Source: Zarea fungicola (lineage: Eukaryota; Ascomycota; Sordariomycetes; Hypocreales; Cordycipitaceae). Taken from it: DNA of 64,000 nt. This document shows positions 46,701 through 58,100 of the stretch, piece by piece (the first letter of the stretch is position 1; the number at the start of each line of letters is the position of its first letter). The stretch is from the NCBI GenBank assembly GCA_900169235.1, contig FWCC01000174.1, positions 345,977 through 409,976 on the forward strand. Reading direction: 5' to 3'. A program made the position numbers and the translations under genes. The notes below the pieces were generated by a model, which saw only the letters and a program-made list of their open reading frames with translations, did not search any database and was not told the origin of the DNA.

Positions 46701-47979
46701 CGCCACATCTGTTTTGTCTGAGCGCGATGCCGAGATCGATAAGCTGAAACAGTCTCTGCAGTTTCTACAGAATGAAGTCAACCGCCTAGCCGAGGTCAAT
46801 GATGGCCTAACAAGCGCCAATGCCGAGCTTGCAAACAAAGACACTAGCCACTATGCTGGCAGCCGTGGCCTCAACGGACCAGATGGCACGCCGTTACAAA
46901 CGTTGGAAGAGAAAGATGCCGAGATTGCCAGTCTGCGCGAGCAGCTTGAAGCTACCAAAGAACAAGTGCGTGAGATGCAACGTCAGATTCTCGCTTCCAA
47001 GGCCAGCGATGCCGAATTCCTTAACATCAGGGACGAAGACTACTTCGATAACCGCTGTCAGCAGCTCTGCTCCCACGTGCAGCAATGGGTTTTACGCTTC
47101 TCCAAGTTTTCTGATATGCGCGCCTGTCGTCTGACAAGTGAGATTAATGATGAAAAGACCATTGACCGCCTCGATAATGCCGTCCTAGACGGCTCCGATG
47201 TCGACATTTATCTCAATGACAGAGTGAGGCGACGAGACATTTTCATGTCCATGACCATGAGTATGATTTGGGAGTTTGTCTTTACCCGATACCTATTCGG
47301 CATGGACCGCGAGCAACGCCAAAAGCTCAAGTCTCTTGAGAAGCTGCTGACCGATGTCGGCCCCCAGAATGCTGTGCGCCAATGGCGTGCTGTGACTCTG
47401 ACGCTTCTTGCTAAACGGAGTAGCTTCCAAGAGCAGCGCGAACTTGACACTGAGGCTGTTGTTCAGGCAATCTTCCAGACTCTTTGCAAGATTTTGCCGC
47501 CACCCAGCAATCTGGAGATCCAAATCCAGTCACAACTGCGTCGCGTTATGAGAGAGGCCGTCGACCTATCCATCGAGATGCGTACGCAACGTGCAGAATA
47601 TATGATGCTGCCACCTCTGCAGCCCGAATATGATGCAGACGGCGAGCTCGCAGCTACAGTTCAATTCAATTCGTCCATGATGAATGAGCGTACACCGCAA
47701 AGCAGCATGACTAATGAGGAGATCGAGGCAGAAAACTCCATTGTCCGTGTTGTCCTTTTCCCTCTTGTTGTCAAGAAGGGTGATGATTTAGGCGTCGGCG
47801 ACGACGAGATTGTTGTGTGCCCCGCGCAGGTGCTTATTGCCCGTGAACACAATAGGCGACACATTACACCTTCAAGCGAAGTTGGCGGTGCATCTCTCGG
47901 TGCTCCAAGTCGCCTCAGTGTGGTGACCGATGCCATGGTCGGCCAACCAGATGCCCACTACTACGAGGGCGGCATTTAG
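31789..47979 (+). CDS. lah: Leashin, giant Woronin-body tethering protein (often labelled 'involucrin repeat protein')
   Basis: Tethers Woronin bodies to the cortex or septal pore, so wounded hyphae can be plugged. Exon 1 is 31789-46329 and exon 2 is 46525-47979, joined in phase 0 (DVY to DGYGEGR) across a 195 bp intron: about 5331 aa, close to the 5.7 kb-codon A. oryzae protein. Residues 1-500 are Arg/Ser-rich. An RE/RD-rich tract lies at 534-590. From about 1229 to 4450 come some thirty lysine modules of type SKKDKKKKKK separated by acidic Ala/Pro/Glu/Val-rich spacers. The last exon has a coiled coil (about 4870-5010) and the highly conserved globular end (LCSHVQQWVLRFSKF, RVRRRDIFMSM, FTRYLFGMDR). 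MPRDSRRESRE at 31789 is preferred over the Met at 31756. Neurospora splits this locus into lah-1 and lah-2; here both conserved ends are in one frame-continuous gene. Confidence 0.9.
33397..33534 (+). repeat. coding imperfect 30-bp tandem repeat (Arg/Glu/Asp)
   Basis: Units start at 33397, 33445, 33475 and 33505. The core reads GACCGCGAAAGAGAAAGGGA, and the first unit is lengthened by extra GAGCGA hexamers. Encodes the DRERERERE tract of Leashin (about residues 537-582), a highly charged single-helix-like or disordered stretch. Confidence 0.85.
36010..36225 (+). repeat. coding tandem repeat, about 72-bp unit, three copies
   Basis: Units start at 36010, 36082 and 36151 (72, 69 and about 75 bp). 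Each encodes S-K-K/R-SSKSKRRS/HS followed by an acidic Gly/Asp stretch ending GSD. In Leashin at about residues 1408-1479. Confidence 0.8.
40837..40955 (+). repeat. coding minisatellite: 18-bp then 15-bp units
   Basis: About four near-identical copies of an 18-bp unit encoding KPVDEG are followed by three copies of a 15-bp unit encoding KPVEE. All units are multiples of three, so copy-number change keeps the frame. The near-identity at DNA level points to recent expansion. Confidence 0.9.
46330..46524 (+). other. intron joining the two Leashin exons
   Basis: GTGAGT donor and ATAG acceptor, 195 bp, phase 0. Unspliced, the protein would end five codons later and lose the conserved 484-residue C-terminus. 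Exon 2 has no stop between 46525 and 47976. Confidence 0.85.
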
Positions 47980-48685
47980 ACGGTCATGTCGATAATTCTT
48001 TCACACGCAGCTTGTCTTCGAGTATTGTTATAATTTCTTGTGGTTCAAAATTTGGGTTCCTTGTATACGGTAAATTGGGTAAAAGGGGAAAGGGTTTGCT
48101 TTTTACGGCATGGGATATATGCTTGCAAACATGAAGAACGATTTCGATTCTTTGCATATACGGAAAACATATACGGAAAACACATACACAACGCACGACG
48201 AAAAGGACTGGCAACGAGTTTGCCAATATTTGTCATCTGTCTGCATTTGCGCGCTACTCTTGTTATTTTGCCAGCCTTGTTTCAGAATGCTTCCTGGATG
48301 CAAAGCGATGTCTTCGATTTTTTTTATTGTTTATTTTATTTTATCTTTCTTATATTTATTGGTCCTCGGTTGTTCAGAAAGAAGAGCTTTGGACGGAAAG
48401 TTTCTTCTTTTCCTGTTCAACGGAGGGAACGTCGTGTGTATTACGATCTCGGTTATTTATCTGTTTATTTACGCATTTATTATGAATTCTTTTTGAGTAG
48501 TAAATTTATACAGCTCTTTTTGCTTATATACAATGGCTATTGACTTCCTTGGTCCTGTACTAATTAAGCACAGCTACCACACTGCTATGTTGCTACAATG
48601 TTGGGTATCGTGAAAAATGTATAGTTCTCCCTCCTCCCAATCGCCATCTGCCTGCGACTTGAGTATGTTGCAGGGACAAGCGCTC
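47980..48685. other. 3' region between convergent genes
   Basis: 706 bp between the Leashin stop and the stop of the minus-strand gene. AT-rich, with TTTATTTTATTTTATC-type tracts around 48325-48360. Short ORFs here have no coding features. Both polyadenylation sites are expected in it. Confidence 0.5.
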
Positions 48686-50779
48686 CTATTGTATCTCATT
48701 GTCCTTATGAAAACGATTGAATGATCCCGTTGATGATGAGACTTGACCGTGACCATCAAATTCGTCCACCACCTCTCGCAACTGCGAAAACTCGAAAGGC
48801 GTTTGTTTGATTTTGGGTTCTTGGCGGCTCAAAGGCCCGCCTGTCGATGCCGCTGGCCTCGACGTGCTTTGTTCAACCAGATGACGCCAGCCATCAACTT
48901 CCTTCTTCATCTTGCGCGCTTCCTGGGGGCTGCAATTGTCGTGGACCAATCTTACCGCCCACTTCAGTAGCCTGTCGCGGCCCCACAAGCCCTCTTCGAG
49001 GTCCAACGTCACGGCGGTAATGGCGTTTCGAATAACGATTGGTGAAACAGTCCCCAATTGTGCTTTCTGATAGGCTGCCGCTCGTTGGATGCGTCGCATT
49101 TTCTGGCTCTTGCTAAGCTCAGGACTGCCGACATACAAGCAGCTCAGTAAGTCTATGAGCTCCATCTTCACCTCTCGGTTACCGCCCCGGGCTTTTATCG
49201 CGCGCCAAAGATACGACTCGGCTTTGGGATATGCCATGAACATGTCAAAATGCTGCTCCCAGGTGGCCGAACGCCAAGGGCCGAGTAATTTGTCGCCCTG
49301 GCTAGCTTCGCCTATGGCCATATGAAGCGCTAGAAAAACGTCTAGCTTGGCGGAAGAATCGGCAATCACTCGGAGGAGTTCCGGGCGGGGAGTTTCCGCG
49401 TGGGCCGTGATGAGACCCTCAATCAAATGCCAGGTCTCCCCAATATCAGCAAGGCAAGCAGAAAGTGAGGCAATCGCACGCTGCGGCTGTTCCGCCGAAA
49501 CGAGTGTATCGGCCAAGGCCGTCCATCTTGACGAGAGAGAGTCATTGAATTTGCGCCAAGCAACATCTCTGTAAACCTCTTTTGATAGGTATCCATTGCT
49601 GCGCAAACGGGCAACCGCAAGTTGCCATATTCGATAACCACTAGAGTCCATCTGGCATCTGGAGTGATTCTTATATATGGTGGTGAAAACTGTGTCGGAC
49701 ATGCAGGCATCGTAGGCCTGCGTTAGGAGCCATGCGAACGACACCTTCGTTCTCGTTTCTGCATCAAACCGAGAGTTTTGCAAATATTTATTTACGCTCG
49801 CAGATAATGCGAGTCGTTGACCGGCGTTCAAATGGCTGATCGCAGTACCAACCTTGGCACAACACCAAGCCCACTCTGGATTGAGGTTGTCGATTCGTGC
49901 TTGGGCGTTGATGAAACTTCTTGTATAGTTGAAAATTTTCTTGTTTGAGAGTTTTGCCCTGGCAGATTGTGGCATAACAGCGACTAACTTCTGGAAACAA
50001 GTTACGTCGTGAAAGCGACCATTTATAGTGGTGACAAACTCAAACATTGCTATCCAGGTCTCATCTGCTATAACCCCAGGAATGCTCAGCTCAGTCGCCT
50101 CTAAAGCATCGGCAACGGATGATCGAATCATTGCATGTAGTTTGTTGCCAATCTGCATGTTGGTAATAGCCTGGCAGGAAGCATCGTCGAACGGTTTCAA
50201 AGCCTTCAACATGTCTTCGAGAGAAACTCGGCCAGCCAGTATCCCGTCCTGGACAGTAGTGCAAAAGGACTGGCAGATTTCTTTCGCAGACTCAGCATCT
50301 GTGGCAGAAAGTGAAGCGATGCTGATCCGCAGGTCATTTATTGTCGTTGAAACGCTTGGATAGTCGTTCACGTTTGATGGTGGTATAATGTATGGCTTGT
50401 CGGCATCTGACTTTTCTAGCCACGCAAGGAGTTTGCCCCATAGACTCGGTATCGTCAGCTGAAAAGACCTTGCTCGGCGCTCATCTATAGTCGTAGGTCC
50501 TTGCCATTGCCAGGTTGTCGCGTTGGACAGAATCTCGAAATGCCAGGATGGTACAGGACGTGGCGCGGGATACATCGCACCAGTTAAATTGCGTTTTCCA
50601 AGTCGACGTCTGCTCTCTAATGGGCCTCTATGCGACATGAGATGCCGATATTGATTCACGGTGCGCCGCGGAAAGCGCTCAATCGCGGTGCCAAACGTGA
50701 TACTGGTTATCAACGTCCGGCGGCGGCCCGGAGCCTGATAGACCGCACGCCGGCACGGCGCATGGCATTGTGCGACCAT
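48686..50779 (-). CDS. unrecognised 697 aa protein, probably mitochondrial, alpha-helical
   Basis: Intronless. The first 65 residues are rich in Arg, with one acidic residue before position 45 (MVAQCHAPCRRAVYQAPGRR..., RRTVNQYRHLMSHRG), as in a mitochondrial presequence. The rest is alpha-helical with loosely repeating 30-40 residue helical pairs (for example SYRIWQLAVARLRSNGYLS and QPQRAIASLSACLADIGETW), resembling TPR/PPR-like solenoids, but no motif is strong enough to assign. The C-terminal 60 residues are disordered. It looks like a full gene: long frame, plausible start, normal composition. It is divergent from the EF-1 beta gene, 370 bp apart. A role in mitochondrial gene expression would be a guess. 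Confidence 0.75.
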   Translation of the reverse strand: MVAQCHAPCRRAVYQAPGRRRTLITSITFGTAIERFPRRTVNQYRHLMSHRGPLESRRRLGKRNLTGAMYPAPRPVPSWHFEILSNATTWQWQGPTTIDERRARSFQLTIPSLWGKLLAWLEKSDADKPYIIPPSNVNDYPSVSTTINDLRISIASLSATDAESAKEICQSFCTTVQDGILAGRVSLEDMLKALKPFDDASCQAITNMQIGNKLHAMIRSSVADALEATELSIPGVIADETWIAMFEFVTTINGRFHDVTCFQKLVAVMPQSARAKLSNKKIFNYTRSFINAQARIDNLNPEWAWCCAKVGTAISHLNAGQRLALSASVNKYLQNSRFDAETRTKVSFAWLLTQAYDACMSDTVFTTIYKNHSRCQMDSSGYRIWQLAVARLRSNGYLSKEVYRDVAWRKFNDSLSSRWTALADTLVSAEQPQRAIASLSACLADIGETWHLIEGLITAHAETPRPELLRVIADSSAKLDVFLALHMAIGEASQGDKLLGPWRSATWEQHFDMFMAYPKAESYLWRAIKARGGNREVKMELIDLLSCLYVGSPELSKSQKMRRIQRAAAYQKAQLGTVSPIVIRNAITAVTLDLEEGLWGRDRLLKWAVRLVHDNCSPQEARKMKKEVDGWRHLVEQSTSRPAASTGGPLSRQEPKIKQTPFEFSQLREVVDEFDGHGQVSSSTGSFNRFHKDNEIQ

Positions 50780-51149
50780 GTGGTATCGTTTCCGTCCAAT
50801 TTTAGTCCATTGGCATTTGTAATAGATTCGCAGCGATCAATTTGTCGTTGCAGAGGAGGTGTCCAACATTGTCGTCTCGAAGCTTCATCAGAGAACGGCC
50901 CGTGCTAAGCTTGAACTCGTAGTGGGCCAGGCTTCGGCGCCATGGCACGGGCCGATATTTATCCAGACCAACCCAAATAGCTGCACCCTGCACGCTCCAC
51001 GTTGAGCCACAAGTGGCCCCTCGCAGTAAATTGGTAAAAAAAATCCTCAACCCCACCTACTACATCGACCAGACAACCACCCCCTCCTATTTCTTCTCCT
51101 TCAACACTCTCGACAATTTTCGCTTCATCTTCTTCTCTTCACAGTCAAA
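50780..51149. promoter_or_regulatory. divergent promoter region of the 697 aa gene and EF-1 beta
   Basis: 370 bp serve both genes. The EF-1 beta side ends in a C/T-rich leader (about 51045-51145, with ACCCCACCTAC and CACCCCCTCC), the usual look of strongly expressed translation-factor promoters in fungi. No TATA box is evident. Confidence 0.55.
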
Positions 51150-52192
51150 ATGGGTTTCGCTGATCTCCTCACCGATGCTGGAGCTGCCAGTATGTTCCCT
51201 TCAAATTTTGCCGGTTAACAGTCGACATAGTCACTGACCCAGATTGCCAGTGCTCAACAGCTGGGTCTCTACCCGCTCCTACATCGTAGGGTAAGTTTTC
51301 TCCCAGCGGCTCTCTAGCCTTTCCGCGCATCGTTCTTCGTTCCCTTGTTTTACTGCATTACATGATGAGAAAAATTGGTCCGTGTTTCAGAGGCGGACTC
51401 AAGACCCGCCAACAGACGAAACAACAAGCAGCAATGCACCTCTGACTAAATGCTCGACCCAAATCTTTCTTTGCACTCGCAAGCCAAACGTTTTGTACAA
51501 AGCGTACTGACCAGGTACATATAGCCACGGCCCCTCGCAGGCTGATGTCGCCGTCTACAAGGCCATCAGCTCCGCGCCTGTCGCCGACAAGTACCCCCAC
51601 GCCGCCAGATGGTACAAGCACATCACCTCGTATGAGAGCGAGTTTGCCACTCTCCCTGGTGATCCTTCCAAGGCCTACTCCACCTACGGCCCTGAGTCTG
51701 GTGACCTCGCCATCAACCCTGCTAAGGGTGCTGCTGCTGAGGAGGACGACGATGATGTCGACCTGTTCGGCTCTGACGACGAGGAGGAGGATGCCGAGGC
51801 TGTCCGCATCCGTGAGGAGCGTCTTGCTGCTTACAAAGAGAAGAAGGCTGCCAAGCCCCAGACCATTGCCAAGTCTGTCGTCACCATGGACGTGAAGCCC
51901 TGGGGTAAGAGGGACCTCCCTAAATCTGCGGACTTGTACAAACGCTAACAACTTTTTTGTAGATGATGAGACCGACATGGTTGCTCTCGAGGCTGCCGTT
52001 CGTGGCATTGAGAAGGATGGTCTGCTCTGGGGTGCTTCCAAGCTTGTCCCTGTTGGTTTCGGTATCAAGAAGCTTCAGATCAACCTTGTCGTCGAGGACT
52101 TGAAGGTCTCCCTGGATGAGCTCCAGGAGCAGATCGCCGATTTCGAGGACTACGTCCAGTCCAGCGACATTGCTGCTATGCAGAAGCTGTAA
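51150..52192 (+). CDS. EFB1: translation elongation factor 1-beta (eEF1B alpha)
   Basis: Nucleotide exchange factor that reloads eEF1A with GTP during elongation. Exons 51150-51189, 51251-51290, 51525-51904 and 51963-52192 give 229 aa. The N-terminus [13 protein letters not shown] then [14 protein letters not shown] is a GST-C-like domain; an acidic linker ([18 protein letters not shown]) follows; the exchange domain (about 140-229) contains [35 protein letters not shown] and a C-terminal end near DIAAMQKL. Intron 2 (234 bp) has two nearby acceptors: CCAG at 51514 puts a stop in frame, whereas ATAG at 51524 stays open, so the latter is used here. The first exons are only 40 bp each. Length and order match the family. 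Confidence 0.92.
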
Positions 52193-52722
52193 GCTGTTAA
52201 CTAGTTGTCCGGAGAAACAAAGTAATGAGGCATGATGGGTGGGATGGTTTGGGATATGATGACTCCGATGAATTGATGCCTAATGAATTGGGCTATGGAC
52301 GCGGAGTCCGGCTTTGATGAAAAATATAAATAAAAAGTCATTACATTTGCCATAGACTGCACAAATATATAAAAAACAAAGTAAACGGCCAGATTAAGTC
52401 GCCAATACCAATGTCGGTAACTCATGTCTACTTGTTGTTTTCTACTTCACATTGTCGTCTCTGGCTTAGGTGGCTGCTTCACCTAAATCTTGGCGATTTT
52501 GTAAATGGATACTTGGTGTAGCGATAAATTTTGGCCGGAAAAGTCGAAGCAGTTCATGGCGGGGTTAATTAGGAGCTGCTGGGCTTTGGCGGGGTAGCAA
52601 AGGGATGATTGGTGGCAGACGCGTGCCGTGCCTTCAAGCGCGTCCACCGCCACACCAAGGTCTCAGCTTCTTCTCGCAGCCATTCCTCATTTCCACCAAT
52701 TTTTTATGTTATCTACGCCGCA
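52193..52722. other. intergenic region
   Basis: 530 bp holding the EF-1 beta 3' UTR (AATATAAATAAAAAG near 52322 is a plausible poly(A) signal) and the psf1 promoter. Nothing else recognised. Confidence 0.5.
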
Positions 52723-53532
52723 ATGTATGGTGATCTCGGAGTGAAGCTGGTAAGTTTCTGCACTGAACCCTTGCATGTTTCTTTTCCCCAATTTCCAAAC
52801 CTCTATAAGCTGACACTCCGTAATTCAGGCCCAGCATGCGAAACGGACACAGAACCTGGCACACCTGCCGCCATACCAGACTGAGATTGTACGAGCTGTG
52901 ACGCGCGAGGTTCGGGATCTAGAAAAAGACGTGGCGAACCTTTTGGAGCCATTCCAAGGCTCCTTTGATCCGGCGGCGGATCAGGCAGTTGCTTGCACTC
53001 TGCTTGTGAACCACCTTTCGATGCGCCGTAACAAGCGCTGCCTGTTGGCCTATCACCGCACGCGCACAGATAAGCTGGAAGAGCTCGTGTGGAATGGCTC
53101 TGATATTGCAGACCTCTCGGGGCAGCAGCTTCGGGAAGTAGGCGCGGGCACCGGCGCGATGCCGCCAGGTGGGGGAGATGGGTCAACAAGCAGTCTAAGT
53201 CCTCAGGAAGAAGACTATGTACGGCAATACGGTGACCTGCTGGCGGCCTACAAGGGTCAATGGACAGATATAGATCTTACAGGGAGCTTACAACCGCCGC
53301 GAGATCTGTTTATAGACGTCCGTGTCCTCAAGGATGCGGGCGAGATTCAGACAGAGTATGGGTATGTGAGCCGGAGATTCTCTCTACAAGATTGCTCAAT
53401 AGCGCAAATTTCTACGAAGCTAATGATAAATCACCTAGTGCTATAAATTTGACGAAAAACAGTCAGTTTTATGTTCGCCAAGGCGACGTAGAACGGTTGA
53501 TAGCGCAGGGCTATTTACAAAAACTCGATTAA
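52723..53532 (+). CDS. psf1: GINS complex subunit Psf1
   Basis: Subunit of the GINS tetramer of the replicative CMG helicase. Exons 52723-52749, 52829-53361 and 53439-53532 give 217 aa, the normal size. The first exon has only nine codons (MYGDLGVKL); exon 2 starts AQHAKRTQNLAHLPPYQ and contains the A-domain helices and the conserved RRNKRCLLAYHR..R. The acidic/Gly-rich linker precedes SLSPQEEDYVRQYG. The last exon supplies the conserved B-domain strand ending FYVRQGDVERLIAQGYL. Introns have GTAAGT/CAG (79 bp) and GTATGT/TAG (77 bp) ends. Without the last splice the protein would lose this domain. Confidence 0.92.
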
Positions 53533-55173
53533 AGGGAAGCACTTCAATACTATACCAAAGGATCTTGTATATGTATGGGCAGCTATACCGAAAGAGCCGA
53601 CCAGTAGCTGTCACCTGGAAAGGTAGTCAGTGACCTTTGTCACGAGGAAGAGCGCAGGACAAATATGCGGCGCAGCATCGCACAACGAACGCATATTTCT
53701 TGCAACATATCGATGCAGCAAACTGCGTTCAGTATCATACGTGGGGGCCTATTCATGATCCAGGCGCAGACAAAAGAGCCGGCGCCTACGCTTTATTCGA
53801 AAGATATGCGGGCAATCGTATCCCATGGCGCCGTATAGTGCCAACTTCTGCCTGGGCGCAATAGGTAGCAGCATGGAGGATGCATACTTACCGTCCAATG
53901 CAGCTTTGACAACTTGCTGCATTCCACAAAATAGTCCTTTATACTTATTTTTATTCCAACTTGGAGTTCGGCGCTAGTGGAGCAAGATATGGGTTTAATA
54001 TTATCTGGAAGCATGGATAGTCTTTCAAATGCAGCCGCTTTCTGTTTTTACGATGTTTGTGACTCGGTCTTGTAGTTGTGGACATGGAGTTATAAACGTG
54101 TGAATTACAGTATGCAGGCCGAGCACAAAGCTTTATAATTAGGTACCTTAAGTAGTAGGTGTAGAGGGAACGCATACAACGAGTACCTAGGTGGTATTAT
54201 CTACCTAGGTATCTGTATCCTGAAATCGCCTCTCGGAAAGTATTTCCCAGTGGATTAACCGAGTATTGAAATCCTCATTCACTACATGGAATACGTACAT
54301 GGAAGAAATTTCAGTGGTGTTCTCAAAAGCAATAGAGGGAATATGCAGTACTTGTGCTTGTAAATGGAGAACAATAGCCAGTGGGGATGTCTTGGAAGTA
54401 TGGTCTACAAGTAAATAATAATGCAGGCACTTGTCTATTGCCTTGCATTAGTCGGCCACAGTGGAGTCATTCTTGAATCATCAGAATCACGACACTAATC
54501 ACTTGGCGCACAACTTGGTTGTCAGCAGCCTCGAACCGGCCAGCCAGAACTCCACTGCTAATTTAGTGGCTGCAGCGACTCTGCACAGGGCAGCCACACT
54601 GCTGGTGTTGGCTGCATAATAGCCCTGCGTGTGAGACATCGTCACTTTTTTTTCTTTTCCCCAGCTGCAGTAAGCCACCAAAGGATTCTAAGGCAAGCAA
54701 GAAAATCCATGTTTGGTATTGGCCATAACTGAAAAATCCCTTCGGAACAATCTTCGTGATTCCTATCTCATCTGTTGCCACTAGCCTCTGCGCATCTCTT
54801 ATCTCTCCAACATCGACAGCAGCTCCCCGCCCAGTTCAGCGCTAACAAGCTCCACACATAATTGGAGAGTCGTTATTACAGCCAAGGCATGAAACCGAGT
54901 TGGGTGGGCAAGGAAATCTCCCGTTTGCATATGCAGATACGAGATAAACACTGCTCGATTCTTACCACCACCTATTGTGAAACAACTCCTGGCCATTGAG
55001 AATGAGGATTTCTTCGACAGTTTAGCTCTTCCTCTCCTGCCACTCTCCTCTCCGGTGCTTGAGAGAGATCCTAGCGACCTCGCTGCATGCGATCAAAGTC
55101 GTTGGCGTGCCAATCCATCGAACTCTGTCTCCCTCTCAATTGATCTGCGCCAGCACGGCACCAAGCTCTCACC
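53533..55173. other. intergenic region
   Basis: 1.6 kb. Contains two ACCTAGGT palindromes 18 bp apart (54185-54192 and 54203-54210) and the promoter and leader of the SulP gene. No coding-like frame. Confidence 0.55.
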
Positions 55174-58100
55174 ATGTCCAACTCTGGCCTGGGCTTCTCG
55201 ACATGGAGAAAGAGGGCGCCGAGCATCTCCTCACAACAGCCGGATTTGGCTCGCAGCATCACAAACGAATCGCAGCATAGCTCATCTCTGCCAATTGGGT
55301 CGCCGAATCACCCCGAACTCTCATCCTCTGTTGCGTCCAGCGTTGCATTTCGCGAGCCAATCCGATCTTTCATTCATGGCACAGTTCGTGACCAGCTAGG
55401 TATGTCAATCCCAGTGCCTTCTCAGACCAGCGCTTTCCTCTTCGCCAAGGATGCTTTGAGGCCCATCGCGCGTCCGATTTTACTGACGCGGCCTAGCTCC
55501 AATCGATAGTATCCAGAATGCTCGCACGGTTCGTGAAGATACAGCCGAGTTGGCAAACTATTTTCTCTCCGATGGCTCTTCCCAGCGCAGCCGAGCCTTT
55601 ATTCAACGTTCGAGGTCCTCGATACACGATCTCTTTCCTGCCGACGACAGCGCCGATGTTGATGCCGTAGGGGAAATTCGAATGGGATCTCCAGTGATAG
55701 AGGAAGTCTCAGAGCCTACCTCTCCTGATGAGGGCGACGCTAAGCTTCAGGGCAATGAGGGCCTTCCCGGGCCATCTGTACTTGCAAATCTTCTAAAGCG
55801 CTCGTCGCCTCCTGAGTCGGCGGCGGACGTGGCGGCAACCATCGATCACCGCGCTCAGCCTGCGATTTCACAAGTGCCACACGTAGCCAAGACTACTGAT
55901 GCTGTTGGCAGCTCCAAAGTTCCAGACTCATCTCACACTACGGATGACGCCGCAACTGAATGCACTCCTCTACTAGCCACAGCTTCATCCGAGTCTAGCT
56001 ACGAGGCCGAGGCCAGCCTGGAAGGGCAGGGCCGCACAGTGAAACATAGTTGGATCGGCACAATTCGACAGAAGAGTCATACTTTTGAAGCCATCTTTGT
56101 TCATGGAATCAAGATTGCAGCTAGTCCCAAGAAATGGAATGGCAAAGTACTGGCGCAAAATTTCTTCTTCGATCCACTTTCCTGTCTACCTGCCGTTGCC
56201 GTTGGGTTGCTTCTCAACATCCTGGATGCTTTGTCATATGGTAATTGGCTCTTTTCTCCCGCAGTGGCAGCCAAGCTAACAATTATCAGGCATGATTCTC
56301 TTCCCTCTGGGAACCCCTCTGTTCTCTCACCTCGGGTCTGCCGGTATCTCCATCTACTACGTGAGCACCGTCATCTCTCAGCTGGTATTCTCAACGGGCA
56401 GTATCTTCAAGGGGGCTGTGGGATCGGAATTGGTATGACACTTGTCTTCTCTTAAAAAAAAAGTTTGCTAATTTCTTGCAGATTGAAGTCGTGCCGTTCT
56501 TTCACAACATGGCCCAGAAGATTCTGGACGTTGTAGGTGAAGATAATCCTGATGCCGTTATCGCGACAACAATTGTGGCGTATTCTCTTAGCTCCATGGT
56601 TACTGGTCTGGTCTTTTATCTCATGGGTAAATTCAAATTTGGTTTCATGGTTGGCTTTATTCCACGTCATATTTTGATTGGTTGTATTGGAGGCGTTGGC
56701 TATTTCCTTATTGCGACTGGATTTGAGGTGTCCGCTCGGCTCGATGGAAACCTCAAGTATGACCTCGACACTTTCAAACAACTTACCCAGCCCGAAACAA
56801 TACTGCTGTGGATCTTCCCCCTCGTCCTCGCCATTATTTTATTCTATGGTCAAACGAAAGGTGCTTCGAAATATTTTCTGCCACTCTTTATTCTGGCGAT
56901 TCCTCTCGTCTTTTACTTTTTTGTTACCATCATCGATGCCCTCGAGGCAGATGAGCTGCGTGACCGAGGCTGGATTTTCCAAGGGCCACCTGCAGGCGAG
57001 CCTTGGTGGTATTTTTACACGCTGTACAGTAAGTTCGAATGGCCCTCCATGCACAGTGAAACCAGACTGACAATATCAGAATTTAATCTTGTTCGCTGGG
57101 ATGCGGTTGTTCAAGTTATACCTGCAATGCTTGCCCTGACTTTCTTTGGCATTCTTCATGTACCCATCAACGTGCCTGCACTGGCATTGAACACAGGAGA
57201 AGACAACGCAGACCTGGACAGAGAGCTAAAGTTACACGGCTACTCCAACTTCATTTCCGGTTGCATGGGCAGCATTCAAAACTACTTGGTTTACGCCAAT
57301 ACTGTATTTGTGATTCGCTCCGGCGGCAATCGTCGTCTTGCGGGTTATATGCTCGCAGCGTTGACTTTTGCTGTCATGCTTATCGGACCCAGTATGATTG
57401 GTTATATCCCAGTCATGATGGTTGGCACTCTCATTTTTGACCTTGGATTCGAGCTGCTGCTGGAAGCTGTGTGGCTACCACGGAAGAAGCTGAAACTTGC
57501 AGAGTATCTCACAGTCATTGTCATTGTTTTGGTGATGGGTATTTACGACTTTGTCGTGGGCATTGGCGTCGGTATTCTTCTCGCATTTGCGTCCCTGGTT
57601 ATTCAAACGTCGCGAGTATCTGCTATTCGGGCCACTTTTGATGGAGATGTTGTTTCCTCTACAGTCCGACGCAACCCTTCTCAGCACCACTATCTGCAAC
57701 AAGTGGGCCAGCAGACATATATTATCAAGTTGACTGGATATCTCTTCTTCGGTACTATTGTGAGCGTTGAAGAGAAGATCAGAGGTCTCCTTGACGATGC
57801 GGCCTTTGAACAGCGACCGATTAAGTTCTTGATCTTAGATTTGTGGCATGTGAGTGATCTCGACTATTCTGCTGGCGAAGCATTCAACACCATCAGCCGA
57901 ATTTTGGATAAAAGAGGGGTTTTCCTTGTTCTTAGCGGAGTGGATGCCTCAAGTCAGCTCGGTAACAATCTTCGTGCCGTTGGTCTTGGTAGTGGTAAGA
58001 TTGAGGTCTTTATGCTCCCCGACTTGAACTCGGCACTCGAGTTCTGCGAGAATGAGTTTCTGAAGACCTTATATGCGAGCCAGGAGGCAATAAACTCGAA

